Part shown: positions 17,869-25,579 of the stretch, in pieces
Numbering within the stretch: the first letter of the stretch is position 1
Layout of the letters: every line of letters begins with the position of its first letter
Origin: Lysobacter sp.
GTDB lineage: Bacteria > Pseudomonadota > Gammaproteobacteria > Xanthomonadales > Xanthomonadaceae
Reading direction: 5' to 3'
DNA: 64,000 nt
NCBI GenBank assembly: GCA_019634715.1
Contig: JAHCAU010000005.1
Span: 1 to 64,000 of the forward strand
Translations under genes and position numbers: made by a program
The notes under the pieces: generated by a model
Told to the model about the DNA's origin: nothing
What the model saw: only the letters and a program-made list of their open reading frames with translations
The model's database searches: none

Positions 17869-18315
17869 TCAAGCGGCCATCCGTACCGATACGGCCCGAT
17901 TCGCGCGATGCAGCCACATCGAGAAGGGGGCAGGCGGCAGCCGTTGGCCGTTCTCGGCAAGACGATCCAGATAGACCTCCTCGCGTAACACGCGGAGCGC
18001 AGGCGGTGCATCGATGCAGACCTTCATCTGTCTGCGCTGCATCGACTGCGCGCTGAGGAAGGTAGGCCGGAAGCGCACCAGCACGCGCGCATCGCCGACC
18101 GTGAATTCATCGCCGCTGAGCAGGGTAAGGAGGTAGAAGCGCTCGCCGCCGGGGAGAGTCGCGGGGCGAACCGCATGGGCGTTGCAGGCGACCGCCATCC
18201 GTTCCGGAGCGAGCACGCCGATCAGAACGTGGTAGCGCAGTCGGTCGTAGACGGTGAGGCAGCTGTCGTCGCCGAGGTAGACGCTCTCGCCGACACGGCG
18301 GGTCAGGGTCAGCAT
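17869..18315 (-). CDS. Tandem-domain CsrA-like protein B
   Basis: A 148-residue protein that reads as two CsrA folds in a row. Residues 1-50 match CsrA closely (MLTLTRRVGESVYLGDD, then VLIGVLAPERMAV). Residues ~60-125 repeat the pattern with more divergence: FYLLTLLSGDEFTVGD, an insertion, then MKVCIDAPPALRVLREEVY, which equals the CsrA segment IGVNAPKEVSVHREEIY. CsrA is normally a ~60-residue swapped homodimer that binds GGA motifs in mRNA; a tandem copy could form the dimer fold in one chain. The RNA-binding Arg at the end of strand 5 is seen only in the second domain (LREEVY). A tail of 25 residues follows. It is the second gene of an operon, 10 bases after protein A. Confidence 0.7.
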   Translation of the reverse strand: MLTLTRRVGESVYLGDDSCLTVYDRLRYHVLIGVLAPERMAVACNAHAVRPATLPGGERFYLLTLLSGDEFTVGDARVLVRFRPTFLSAQSMQRRQMKVCIDAPPALRVLREEVYLDRLAENGQRLPPAPFSMWLHRANRAVSVRMAA

Positions 18316-18325
18316 CGATGCATCC

Positions 18326-18730
18326 TCAGTTCAGCAGGCAGGCGGTCGCTGCCGCAGTGGCGGTGACTACGGGGATCTCGCTGTCGTCATCCTGCTCGTA
18401 CGCTAGACGCAGCGGTCCCGCGCCTAGGACACCCACATGGATGTAATCCTGGTAATCGCCAGCCTCGGGAGCCACCTCGCCGGGCATCCACAGCCCGACC
18501 TGTAGGCCGCCGACATGGAAGGAGCGAATGCCCTGCAACGAGAACAGGTAAGAGCAAAGCCCGTCCGACAAGGCGACGGGTTGCAGGCAGGCTCGATCGA
18601 ACATCACGGGCTGATCCAGCGGAGCCACAAGGGACACCGCGACTCGCTGCCCCATCCGGGCGGCCAGAGTGATTCGGACGCCTTGGCCTAGGCGGATGAC
18701 GCCGCCGATCCGGCATGTCAGTACCAACAC
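18326..18730 (-). CDS. Tandem-domain CsrA-like protein A, diverged
   Basis: A 134-residue protein with a GTG start preceded by a strong AGGAGGT site. Residues 1-45 (MLVLTCRIGGVIRLGQGVRI ... VAVSLVAPLDQPV) align with CsrA, although key residues of the RNA-binding surface are changed. Residues ~60-112 (YLFSLQGIRSFHVGG, then YIHVGVLGAGPLRLAYEQDD) look like a second, weaker copy with the Arg-Glu-Glu end replaced. It appears to be a paralogue of protein B with the same two-domain plan. It is transcribed first and is divergent from the S24 repressor-like gene, which may control it. Confidence 0.6.
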   Translation of the reverse strand: MLVLTCRIGGVIRLGQGVRITLAARMGQRVAVSLVAPLDQPVMFDRACLQPVALSDGLCSYLFSLQGIRSFHVGGLQVGLWMPGEVAPEAGDYQDYIHVGVLGAGPLRLAYEQDDDSEIPVVTATAAATACLLN

Positions 18731-18788
18731 GCGACACCTCCTGTGCGACGGGCCGTCCGAGGCTGGCGGACCGTGGTGGAGGCAAATA

Positions 18789-18849
18789 GTTATCGACGTT
18801 AACGATTTATGTCAATAGTATGTGGATATGAGGTAGTCTATCGTTATGC
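18789..18849. promoter_or_regulatory. Divergent promoter region with candidate operators
   Basis: The gap between the CsrA-like operon and the repressor-like gene contains GTTATCGACGTTAACGAT (18789-18806), an imperfect palindrome of half-sites TTATCG/TAACGAT. A related element CTATCGTTATGC lies at 18838-18849. This AT-rich stretch is where the repressor would be expected to bind both promoters. Operator function is inferred. Confidence 0.4.
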
Positions 18850-18874
18850 CCTGGTTAGCACCCCGAGTCCTCTC

Positions 18875-19531
18875 ATGAACAAGTATTCCCAAGCTTTCGC
18901 CGACGCGATGAAGCGCACAGGCATCCGCAACACCGTGGTCGCGGCGCACGTCGGGAAGGTCGGCAACAACTGCGTTGCGCAGTGGCGCACAGGGCGGCGG
19001 CCGATCCCTGCGGAACATGCGCCGAAAGTGGCCGCGCTGCTCGGCACGCTACCCGAGGAAATCAGCGAATCCTACGACCGCCTGCGCAAGGCTGGCGCGT
19101 TGCTGCCCGATGCGATTCCGGGCAGCAACATGCCACCGGGCGGGCACCTGGTGCTGGCGCAACTGGAGGACTTCGGACGCGAAGCCGACCAGCCACGCAT
19201 CTGGCTGCCGGAGACGATCACTCGGCGCAAGCTGGGCCTGACACGCCCGGACGACGTGCGCTGGACGTTGCAGCCTTCGCATTCGATGGCCCCGGATATT
19301 GAACGCCAAGCCTTGGTATTGATCGACATCACCGCGAACCGCCACGACGAAGTCGTGGACGGCGGGCTGTATGCCTACACGCTGTGGGGTCGTCCCGATA
19401 TTCGCCGCATCCTGGTGCGGCGTGGTACATGGACGCTTGCAGGCACCAACCCCGAGGTGGAGCGCGTGACGTTGGCGGAGGAAGAGCTGCCCGAGTTGCG
19501 GGTGTTCGGCAGCGTGATCGGCTGGATTTGA
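18875..19531 (+). CDS. S24/LexA-like repressor with N-terminal HTH
   Basis: A 218-residue protein. The N-terminal ~70 residues form an XRE-like helix-turn-helix (FADAMKRTGIRNTVVAAHVG, NCVAQWRTGRRPIP). The C-terminal half has the S24 signal-peptidase-like fold: QPSHSMAPDIERQALVLID with the Ser position near 150, DGGLYAY near 172, and WTLAGTNPEVE. The Lys normally found in the KRL motif is Arg (DIRRILVRR), so self-cleavage may be weak or lost. The start at 18875 (MNKYSQAF) fits the domain start; the frame extends to 18809 without support. It is divergent from the CsrA-like pair, suggesting phage-type control. Confidence 0.8.
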   Translation: MNKYSQAFADAMKRTGIRNTVVAAHVGKVGNNCVAQWRTGRRPIPAEHAPKVAALLGTLPEEISESYDRLRKAGALLPDAIPGSNMPPGGHLVLAQLEDFGREADQPRIWLPETITRRKLGLTRPDDVRWTLQPSHSMAPDIERQALVLIDITANRHDEVVDGGLYAYTLWGRPDIRRILVRRGTWTLAGTNPEVERVTLAEEELPELRVFGSVIGWI

Positions 19532-19634
19532 TGCGGCGGGTTGGGCCTAGAATGGCATGAAGCCATCGGAAAGGGCGGCAGACCCTGTCAGATCAGACAG
19601 GTGCAGCGACAGCACAGGGAACAGGGAGCGGAAT

Positions 19635-21182
19635 GTGGGGAAGACCTGGGGCAGGTTCATCGCAAAAGGCATTGCTATCGCCGTCCTGTACGGCCTCGCC
19701 TATCTGGCGCTGAGGTACATCTCATTCAATCAGTGGTTCCTGCCGGCGGGGTTGCGCGCGGCTTGCCTGCTGTTCCTGCCATTGCGGTACTGGCCGTTCA
19801 TCATCTTGGGCGATGCATCGGCGGTGCTCTATCAGCGCGTGCCAAAGCTTGATCAATACGACGCAATGTGGGTGTATGCCGGGCCATTCCTCCTGATCAG
19901 TTCGGTTGCCATTGCCCCCTATCTTGCAAGAATAAGGGTCAAAGGGTCTCAGAGCATGCACTACTGGATGCCATTGGTGGCGATGCTCATCGCCATCTGG
20001 GCGGCCGTATGCACAAGCGTGCTCAATTACGCGCTCGGCGGACCACGTCAACCTGATGGAATCCGAAATTTTGTTGACTATGTGACCGGGAATTATCTCG
20101 GGATACTGATGTTTGTTCTTCCAGTCCTGATGTGGCGCACGCAAATCTGGAAAGCATACCAAGCACGCGGAATCCTTCGTGACACCATGATCGCATGTGC
20201 TTTTCTCATGCCTCTCTTCTTGTTCGTCAAATCGCAACCTGAATCCAAAGAGCTTCCTCATCAGGTGGCACTGATGCTGATGATGATCCCTGCAGCATTC
20301 CTAACGCTTGCCCATGGCTGGCATGGGGCGGCGGCTGGCGTTCTTCTTGTAAATCTGAGCATCGCGCAGACCATGGAGTATGCGGGTATACCCAAGTACT
20401 ACGATGACACGGTATTCATTTCGCACATCGGCCTATGTATTGCCGCAATGGTCTTTCTGCTTTTTGGGCGACGTATCACTCTGCATTTCGAGAACGCACG
20501 ACGGCTTGGGGCTTCGGAGCGAGATGCGTTGAACCTTGCGCGAATGAGTTTGCTTTTCAACGAGCCTGTACTGCGCGATCAGTTGCTATGCATGGCCCAG
20601 TTGCAGGTGTTGATGGACGATGAGCGTGCCCATCTCTACCAGGCGCTCCGCGCCAATGGTAAGCATCACGAAGCGCTCAATCTCAACAATCGAGGTGTCG
20701 AGTTGAGGCAGTTCTTCGAAGAGCAGGCTCTGGTTCTTTACCCCATCGGTATCGAACGCAGTGGCTTGTTCGGTGTGCTGGATACGGCGACATTCCGCGA
20801 GTCCAGGGCCAGTGGAGCCGAGGTCGAACTCGTCTTCGGGCGAACCGACCCCCGCGCGTTGTCGAGCGATCTACAGGTGCTGGCCTACCGTTGTCTGTGT
20901 CATGCCATCGATCATCTGTCCGACTGGGAACCTGCGCACTATCGTCTGTCGCTGCGGGTCTGGCGGGCGCGCGAACGAAGAGGGATTTACGTGGCTGTAT
21001 CGATTGTCACCGTGTACGATCGGCAGGCGACACCTTACGGCGAGAGTGCCTTGCTGCTGTTGGAGGCGCGCGTGAAGGCCAGCGGGGGGCGTCTGCGGAA
21101 GGAACCGCATTGCATTCGACTCCTACTGTCCGAATCCCACGATGAGCCGGTTGCCATACAGGTGCCGCCCCAGGAGCAGTAG
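19635..21182 (+). CDS. MASE1-like membrane protein with degenerate kinase-like half
   Basis: A 516-residue protein with a GTG start preceded by AGGGAGCGG; the frame extends to an ATG at 19557 with no ribosome site. Residues ~10-300 hold about eight to nine membrane segments of the MASE1 sensor type (FNQWFLPAGLRAACLLFLPL near the start). Residues ~310-516 are cytoplasmic. They resemble a histidine kinase in layout, but no H-box histidine and no N or G boxes of an ATPase are visible (SSDLQVLAYRCLCHAIDHL sits where the N box would be). It may sense a signal without phosphorylating, perhaps through a partner. It is not clearly linked to its neighbours. Confidence 0.6.
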   Translation: MGKTWGRFIAKGIAIAVLYGLAYLALRYISFNQWFLPAGLRAACLLFLPLRYWPFIILGDASAVLYQRVPKLDQYDAMWVYAGPFLLISSVAIAPYLARIRVKGSQSMHYWMPLVAMLIAIWAAVCTSVLNYALGGPRQPDGIRNFVDYVTGNYLGILMFVLPVLMWRTQIWKAYQARGILRDTMIACAFLMPLFLFVKSQPESKELPHQVALMLMMIPAAFLTLAHGWHGAAAGVLLVNLSIAQTMEYAGIPKYYDDTVFISHIGLCIAAMVFLLFGRRITLHFENARRLGASERDALNLARMSLLFNEPVLRDQLLCMAQLQVLMDDERAHLYQALRANGKHHEALNLNNRGVELRQFFEEQALVLYPIGIERSGLFGVLDTATFRESRASGAEVELVFGRTDPRALSSDLQVLAYRCLCHAIDHLSDWEPAHYRLSLRVWRARERRGIYVAVSIVTVYDRQATPYGESALLLLEARVKASGGRLRKEPHCIRLLLSESHDEPVAIQVPPQEQ

Positions 21183-21216
21183 GCCCGGATGCCTTGGAGC
21201 ATCCGGGCCGTCGCAA

Positions 21217-21669
21217 TCATTCCGTTGTCGTCAGAGGACGAATCAGCCAGCGCATCTGGCTTCCGTCCTGATAGCGCACCACTTCCACATCTGGGCCGCG
21301 ATACAGCAGGCTCGGCACGCCCGCCGGCGTGGGGTCGCCAGGCACGGTCACACGATCGGCGTCGGTACCGATGGGCATGACCCAGGCGGTGCCGCCGATA
21401 CGGCCTGCGGCGGCACGCACGGTGCCTGCCGAGTCGTTGATCTGCACATAGCGCACGCCGTCGCGCTGGAACTCGTAGACCTGCCATGCCGGATCGGCAG
21501 CCAGGTCGACGGCTTCGGGGAAAGACTCGCCCAGCCCACGCGATGCGGCCGGGCTGTCGCGCCCATCATCCGGGCAACTGCACTTTGCCCAGACAGCCGG
21601 GCTGACAAGAACTGCACAAGCCAGCAGGGCGAGCGGCGCGCAGGCGGAAGGTGAGAAGTGAATCGACAT
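21217..21669 (-). CDS. Hypothetical exported protein
   Basis: A 150-residue protein with a signal peptide (residues 1-28, ending VSPAVWA). The mature part begins KCSCPDDG and contains a beta-rich domain (WQVYEFQRDGVRYVQIND, VEVVRYQDGSQMRWLIRP). It is probably periplasmic. The Cys pair after cleavage could form a disulphide. No family is recognised. It converges on the MASE1-like gene. Confidence 0.6.
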   Translation of the reverse strand: MSIHFSPSACAPLALLACAVLVSPAVWAKCSCPDDGRDSPAASRGLGESFPEAVDLAADPAWQVYEFQRDGVRYVQINDSAGTVRAAAGRIGGTAWVMPIGTDADRVTVPGDPTPAGVPSLLYRGPDVEVVRYQDGSQMRWLIRPLTTTE

Positions 21670-21701
21670 GGTGAACTCCTTGGAAGCTGATCCGTGACAG
21701 A

Positions 21702-21794
21702 GGTGCTAACAACGGCGCGGTATCCCCACTCACCGCCGCTAACGATTCGTAGCCCGCCTAGCCTGTTCCCTGCGGGCGTTTCGACGTTAGCACC
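21702..21794. repeat. Separated 9-bp inverted repeat
   Basis: GGTGCTAAC (21702-21710) and GTTAGCACC (21786-21794) flank 75 bases in the gap between two minus-strand genes, close to the start of the exported protein. A GCTAACGATTC element lies between them. It could be a regulator site or chance. Confidence 0.3.
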
Positions 21795-21875
21795 CCTGTT
21801 CACGTCCTGACCGTGCCGTTCTGCCCTCAGCCGCAAGAAGCCAAGGTATCTGCACCACAAAGAGAGAGCGGCTTG

Positions 21876-22505
21876 CTATACCCAACTGGTGGGTTGCTCT
21901 CTATGGCGCGACAAAGCCTGTCTGATGAGCGGGAAGGTGAAGGTCCGCATGGAAGGAGTCTGGGGCGGCAGCGCCTGTAGCATGGCGGTCAAAGTGCGTT
22001 GCCCGCTCTTGATGACGGAGTTCACTGACTTGGCCGCGCTATCCGGCAGCGATATACCAGGGGCCTGACGAATATCGGCAAGGATCGCAGCCAGTGGGCC
22101 ACCCGCGCTGGGTGGTCGCCCCCAGCACATCAGCAGCAGATGAATTGCCTCGTAGAGTTCCCGATTGAATGGGTGCATTACAGGCCCGTTCGCGCCGCCT
22201 CCACCAGCGCCTCTATTGCGTCTGACCGGGGGAGCTTGCAGCGGGTCGAACAGTGGCAGCGGGGCGATGGCAGGCGCAATGCCCAACAATTTCCTCGCGC
22301 ACCCATCGGCAGCGAACAGCACATCTTGTTTGCCATTGCTCCGGTTCTTAGCGTCGAAGCGGTAGTAGGTTGTGGTTACCTTGTCGCCGCAGCAGCAGAT
22401 GATCTCCTGTCCGTTGAGCAACCGCGTATGCAGGATCGGGACCAGCTCCCACTCCAGCCGAATCTGCGCCTTTTTCTCGTCGCCACGACCACCTTTGATC
22501 GCCAT
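21876..22505 (-). CDS. Hypothetical protein
   Basis: A 209-residue protein starting at MAIKGGRGDEKK with a GAGGG site; the frame extends to 22577. The N-terminal ~75 residues form a compact beta-rich region (RLEWELVPILHTRLLNGQEI, with a CCCGDK Cys cluster). A Gly/Pro/Arg-rich linker follows near 105-115, then a helical C-terminal part (LYEAIHLLLMCWGRPPSAGG). No known family is recognised. No signal peptide or membrane segment is seen. Confidence 0.5.
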   Translation of the reverse strand: MAIKGGRGDEKKAQIRLEWELVPILHTRLLNGQEIICCCGDKVTTTYYRFDAKNRSNGKQDVLFAADGCARKLLGIAPAIAPLPLFDPLQAPPVRRNRGAGGGGANGPVMHPFNRELYEAIHLLLMCWGRPPSAGGPLAAILADIRQAPGISLPDSAAKSVNSVIKSGQRTLTAMLQALPPQTPSMRTFTFPLIRQALSRHREQPTSWV

Positions 22506-22700
22506 GCTGCGTTCCCTCGCTTGTCGAGATGCCAGCTTATTCATTGCCGCCAGCTGCCTCAAGCCGATTTCTTGCAAGGCGTAGACACCTGGCAGGCATG
22601 AATCACCACCATTTCAGCCGCCATCTTGCATGGCTGATGGTGCGCAGGGCAGAGCCGATATCGATCATCCAACGAGCGGGGCTGCCTAAGTAGTCGAGTG

Positions 22701-22725
22701 GGGCATGCCGGGTACGATGCCCGGC
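22701..22725 (-). terminator. Hairpin behind fnr
   Basis: GCCGGG, a 7-nt loop and CCCGGC (22707-22725) lie 7 bases after the fnr stop; an alternative pairing uses GGGCAT with ATGCCC. It is a plausible end of the nitrate operon, without a clear T-tract. Confidence 0.4.
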
Positions 22726-22731
22726 CGGTCT

Positions 22732-23493
22732 TCAGTGCCGCAGCACCGACTTCGCCAGGCTCTCCAGCCGCGCCATGTCGCGCAGGTAGACGTCGCGCTG
22801 CTTCACTTCGATGGTGCCGTCGTTGCTCATGCGGCGGAGGATGCGGCTGACCGTTTCCGGGGCAAGGTGCAGGTAGTTGGCGATGTCGGCGCGCGCCATC
22901 GTCAGCGTGAACCGGTGCGGCGAGAAGCCGCGCGAGGCATAGCGGCGCGAGAGCATCACCAGAAAGGCTGCCATGCGCTCGTCGGCGGTGAAATCGCCGG
23001 AGAGCAGGGCGGCCTTGCCGATGTCCTGGCTGAGCAGTCGGAACAGGTGCTGCTGCAGGCCGGGCATGCGGGTGGCCAGCATCGACAGCTGCGGGAACGA
23101 GAACACGCACAGCGTGACGGTGTCGAGCGCGACCGCGTTGCACGGGTAGCGCGCGGTGTGGATGGCGTTCAGGCCGATGACTTCGCCCGGCAGGTGGAAG
23201 CCGAGGACCTGTTCGTTGCCCTGGGCGTCGATGATGTAGGTCTTCACCGTGCCGGCGCGCACGGCGGCGATGGCGTTGAATTCGTCGCCTTCACGGAACA
23301 GGTGCTCGCGTGCGTTGAAGGGGCCGGTGTGCTCGACCAGCACATGCAGGTCGGCGAGGTGGCGCTTGTCGTAGCCTTCGGACAGGCAGGCTTGGGAGAA
23401 GGCGCAGGTGCTGCAGAAATGCAGTGCGTCGCCATCGTCCGCCGCGGCGGGATTGGGGACGAGGCGGCGGCCGTTGGGGAGCAGGGTGGACAT
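22732..23493 (-). CDS. fnr: FNR-family oxygen-sensing regulator
   Basis: A 253-residue CRP/FNR regulator. The N-terminal cluster cysteines are present (Cys27, Cys30, Cys36) with the central one at Cys118 (YPCNAVALD), as needed for an oxygen-labile 4Fe-4S cluster. Residues ~45-155 form the cyclic-nucleotide-like fold and ~170-245 the winged HTH. The recognition helix ETVSRILRR has the Glu, Ser and Arg that read TTGAT half-sites. It should activate nitrate respiration without oxygen, and boxes of the right type lie upstream of narK, moaA and the porin operon. The start at 23493 is chosen because the longer open frame is antisense to no known domain and overlaps the HemN-like gene. It lies 4 bases behind that gene. 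Confidence 0.9.
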   Translation of the reverse strand: MSTLLPNGRRLVPNPAAADDGDALHFCSTCAFSQACLSEGYDKRHLADLHVLVEHTGPFNAREHLFREGDEFNAIAAVRAGTVKTYIIDAQGNEQVLGFHLPGEVIGLNAIHTARYPCNAVALDTVTLCVFSFPQLSMLATRMPGLQQHLFRLLSQDIGKAALLSGDFTADERMAAFLVMLSRRYASRGFSPHRFTLTMARADIANYLHLAPETVSRILRRMSNDGTIEVKQRDVYLRDMARLESLAKSVLRH

Positions 23494-23497
23494 CGGT

Positions 23498-24886
23498 TCA
23501 GCCGGGCGCGCGCATGGGAATGGCGGAAGCGTATGCGGAAGCGGGCGGGCTGTCGAACGCGGCAGCGACCGCGCGGGCGGCGAGCCGGGCGATCCGGCCG
23601 AGGCGGATGCCGCCGTCGCGCCAGCCCAGCAATCCGGCGTCGAACAGGGGGGTGAGCACGTCCAGCGGCCCGGCGAAATAGACCTGGAAATCGATCCGGT
23701 GACGTTCCTCGAGGCTGGGCACGTCGATCCGGCCTTGGCAGAGCAGGCCCTGCAGCACATCGGCGCGGACGCGGTCGTCGTCGTCCAACTGCAGACCCTG
23801 GTGCACGGCGCGGGCGCCGCGATCGATCGCGGCCTCCCAGTCGCGCAGTTGCAGGTGGTTGCGGGCATGGCAGCCGCCGATCTGGCTGATCGCGGCCACG
23901 CCGAAGCCGACCAGATCGGTATCGCCGTGCGGGCCGTAACCCATGGCATCGCGATGCAGCCGCTGGTGGCGCTGGGCGTGGACCAGGGCGTCGGTGGCGT
24001 GCGCGAACACATCCAGGCCGACGTGCACGTAACCGGCGATCTCCAGGATGTCGGCGGCCTCCAGCAGCATGCAGGCGCGCTGCAGACCGTCGGGATGTCC
24101 AGGCCCGGGCGTCGACTGTTCGCCCGGCTGGGCGCAGTCGCGCAGGCCGATCCGATCCGGGCAGGCGCGCACCGCTGCCGCCACCATCGCCACGAACCCG
24201 TCCGTCTGCTGGCCGGGCACGCCATAGGGCAGTTCGAGCCGCACATTGGTGAAGCCCGCTGCGCGGCAGTCGTCAACCACCGTCTGTAGTTCCGTTGCGA
24301 GACAGGCGCCGGTGGCGGCCAGTCCGCCGGGGCGGCTGCCCACGCCATAGCCGATGCGATTGAAGCCCGCTTGGGCCCAGGCGGCGAGCGTCCTGCGGTC
24401 GGCATGCCCGGGCTCGACGGTCATCGCGACATCGGTGGCGTGGCGCGGCGGGATATGGAAATGACGGCCGAGGCTGTCGAGCAGCTCGGCGATCTGCGTC
24501 GGCGCGAACCAGCGCGCCATGCCCGGCGCGAGGCTGACCTGGACCACGTCGCGGTCGCGGTCGAACAGCGTGCCGACCAGGCCGATCTCGCGGATCAGCC
24601 GCTCAAGGTAGGCGGACGCGCGCGCGCCGTCGTCGCTGCTGCGCGGCGCGGGCTCGCCACAGAAACGCGAGCGGTACAGCGCCGGCACGTCGAAATGCAG
24701 CGACAGCCGAGCCGGGATCGGGTCGCCATTGCTCAGGCGTACGGCCTCGACAAACTCGGTGTCGCCGAAACGGCGGAATTCGCGCGGCGGCGGGTGAAGC
24801 GCGAATCGGCCAGCCGAGCGTTCGAGCAGGGTGGCGAGCGCGGCGATGGGGTCGTTCGGTGCGGGCAGGGGAGGCGACAGCATCAC
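23498..24886 (-). CDS. HemN-like protein lacking radical-SAM cysteines
   Basis: A 462-residue protein that aligns with oxygen-independent coproporphyrinogen III oxidase from the N terminus (FRRFGDTEFVEAVRLSN) to the C-terminal HemN domain (YFAGPLDVLTPLFDAGLLGW). The diagnostic CxxxCxxCxC motif after LSLYVHIPF is replaced here by LSLHFDVPALYRSRFCGEPA; only one of the Cys remains. Later conserved parts are kept, such as VSLAPGMARWFAP, RIGYGVGS, ELPYGVPGQ, GFGVAAISQIGG. Without the cluster it cannot act as a radical-SAM enzyme; a regulatory, haem-binding or scaffold role, or decay, are possible. It is cotranscribed with fnr in a nitrate operon, where a normal HemN would supply haem without oxygen. 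The frame is intact. Confidence 0.75.
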   Translation of the reverse strand: MMLSPPLPAPNDPIAALATLLERSAGRFALHPPPREFRRFGDTEFVEAVRLSNGDPIPARLSLHFDVPALYRSRFCGEPAPRSSDDGARASAYLERLIREIGLVGTLFDRDRDVVQVSLAPGMARWFAPTQIAELLDSLGRHFHIPPRHATDVAMTVEPGHADRRTLAAWAQAGFNRIGYGVGSRPGGLAATGACLATELQTVVDDCRAAGFTNVRLELPYGVPGQQTDGFVAMVAAAVRACPDRIGLRDCAQPGEQSTPGPGHPDGLQRACMLLEAADILEIAGYVHVGLDVFAHATDALVHAQRHQRLHRDAMGYGPHGDTDLVGFGVAAISQIGGCHARNHLQLRDWEAAIDRGARAVHQGLQLDDDDRVRADVLQGLLCQGRIDVPSLEERHRIDFQVYFAGPLDVLTPLFDAGLLGWRDGGIRLGRIARLAARAVAAAFDSPPASAYASAIPMRAPG

Positions 24887-24928
24887 GGCGACCTGTGCAA
24901 GGGGGCGGCGTTCGCGCGCATGACGCGG

Positions 24929-25576
24929 TCACGCCGCCGCGTGGAAGAAGTCGACCACGCCCGAGGACAGGTCGTAATCGGCGCCGACGATCGAAAGTCC
25001 CTGTTCATCGCACATCCTGTCGAGATAGGTCGAATCCACGCGCAACCGCGCGGCGGTGTAGCGGACGTTGGCGCGCATGGCGTCGTGCGCCCTGCGGTTA
25101 AGAGCATCGTCGTCGTCGTGGTCGCCGTGGGCATGCGCGTGGGCGATGTCGCCCAGCGCGGGCATGATCCGGTCGACGATGGCGTGCAGGGCCGGCGAGA
25201 CCTCGTGCGGATGGTCGACCGCTTCGAGCGTCGCCTGGATCGCGCCGCAGTTGCTGTGGCCGAGCACCACGACCAGACGGATGCCGAAGCGCGCGACCGC
25301 GAACTCGACGCTGCCGATCTGCGAGGGCGCGGCGATGTTGCCGGCGACGCGGATCACGAACAGGTCGCCGAGGCCCTGGTCAAACACGAATTCGGCTGGT
25401 GCGCGCGAATCCGAGCAGCCCAAGATCACCGCGAAGGGCCGCTGCACGCGGGCATGGTCCTCGCGTCGCGCATGGCTGAGCAGCGCTTCGAGGCTGACCA
25501 CGTGGTCGACGAAGCGCCGGTTGCCCTCGCGCAGCCGTGCCAGCGCCTGTGCTGCGTCGAGCTGTGGGCCCTGCAT
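24929..25576 (-). CDS. Beta-class carbonic anhydrase
   Basis: A 215-residue beta-carbonic anhydrase, converting CO2 and bicarbonate with a zinc cofactor. Zinc ligands and the catalytic dyad are visible: Cys54, Asp56 and Arg58 in GCSDSRAP, His107 and Cys110 in GHSNCGA. The length is normal. An unusual His/Asp-rich insert (AHAHAHGDHDDDD) lies near residues 143-156 and may bind metal. It is inside the nitrate operon, 3 bases behind narK1. Nitrate reduction consumes protons, so control of bicarbonate or internal pH is a reasonable but inferred reason for its presence. Confidence 0.9.
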   Translation of the reverse strand: MQGPQLDAAQALARLREGNRRFVDHVVSLEALLSHARREDHARVQRPFAVILGCSDSRAPAEFVFDQGLGDLFVIRVAGNIAAPSQIGSVEFAVARFGIRLVVVLGHSNCGAIQATLEAVDHPHEVSPALHAIVDRIMPALGDIAHAHAHGDHDDDDALNRRAHDAMRANVRYTAARLRVDSTYLDRMCDEQGLSIVGADYDLSSGVVDFFHAAA

Positions 25577-25579
25577 GGC

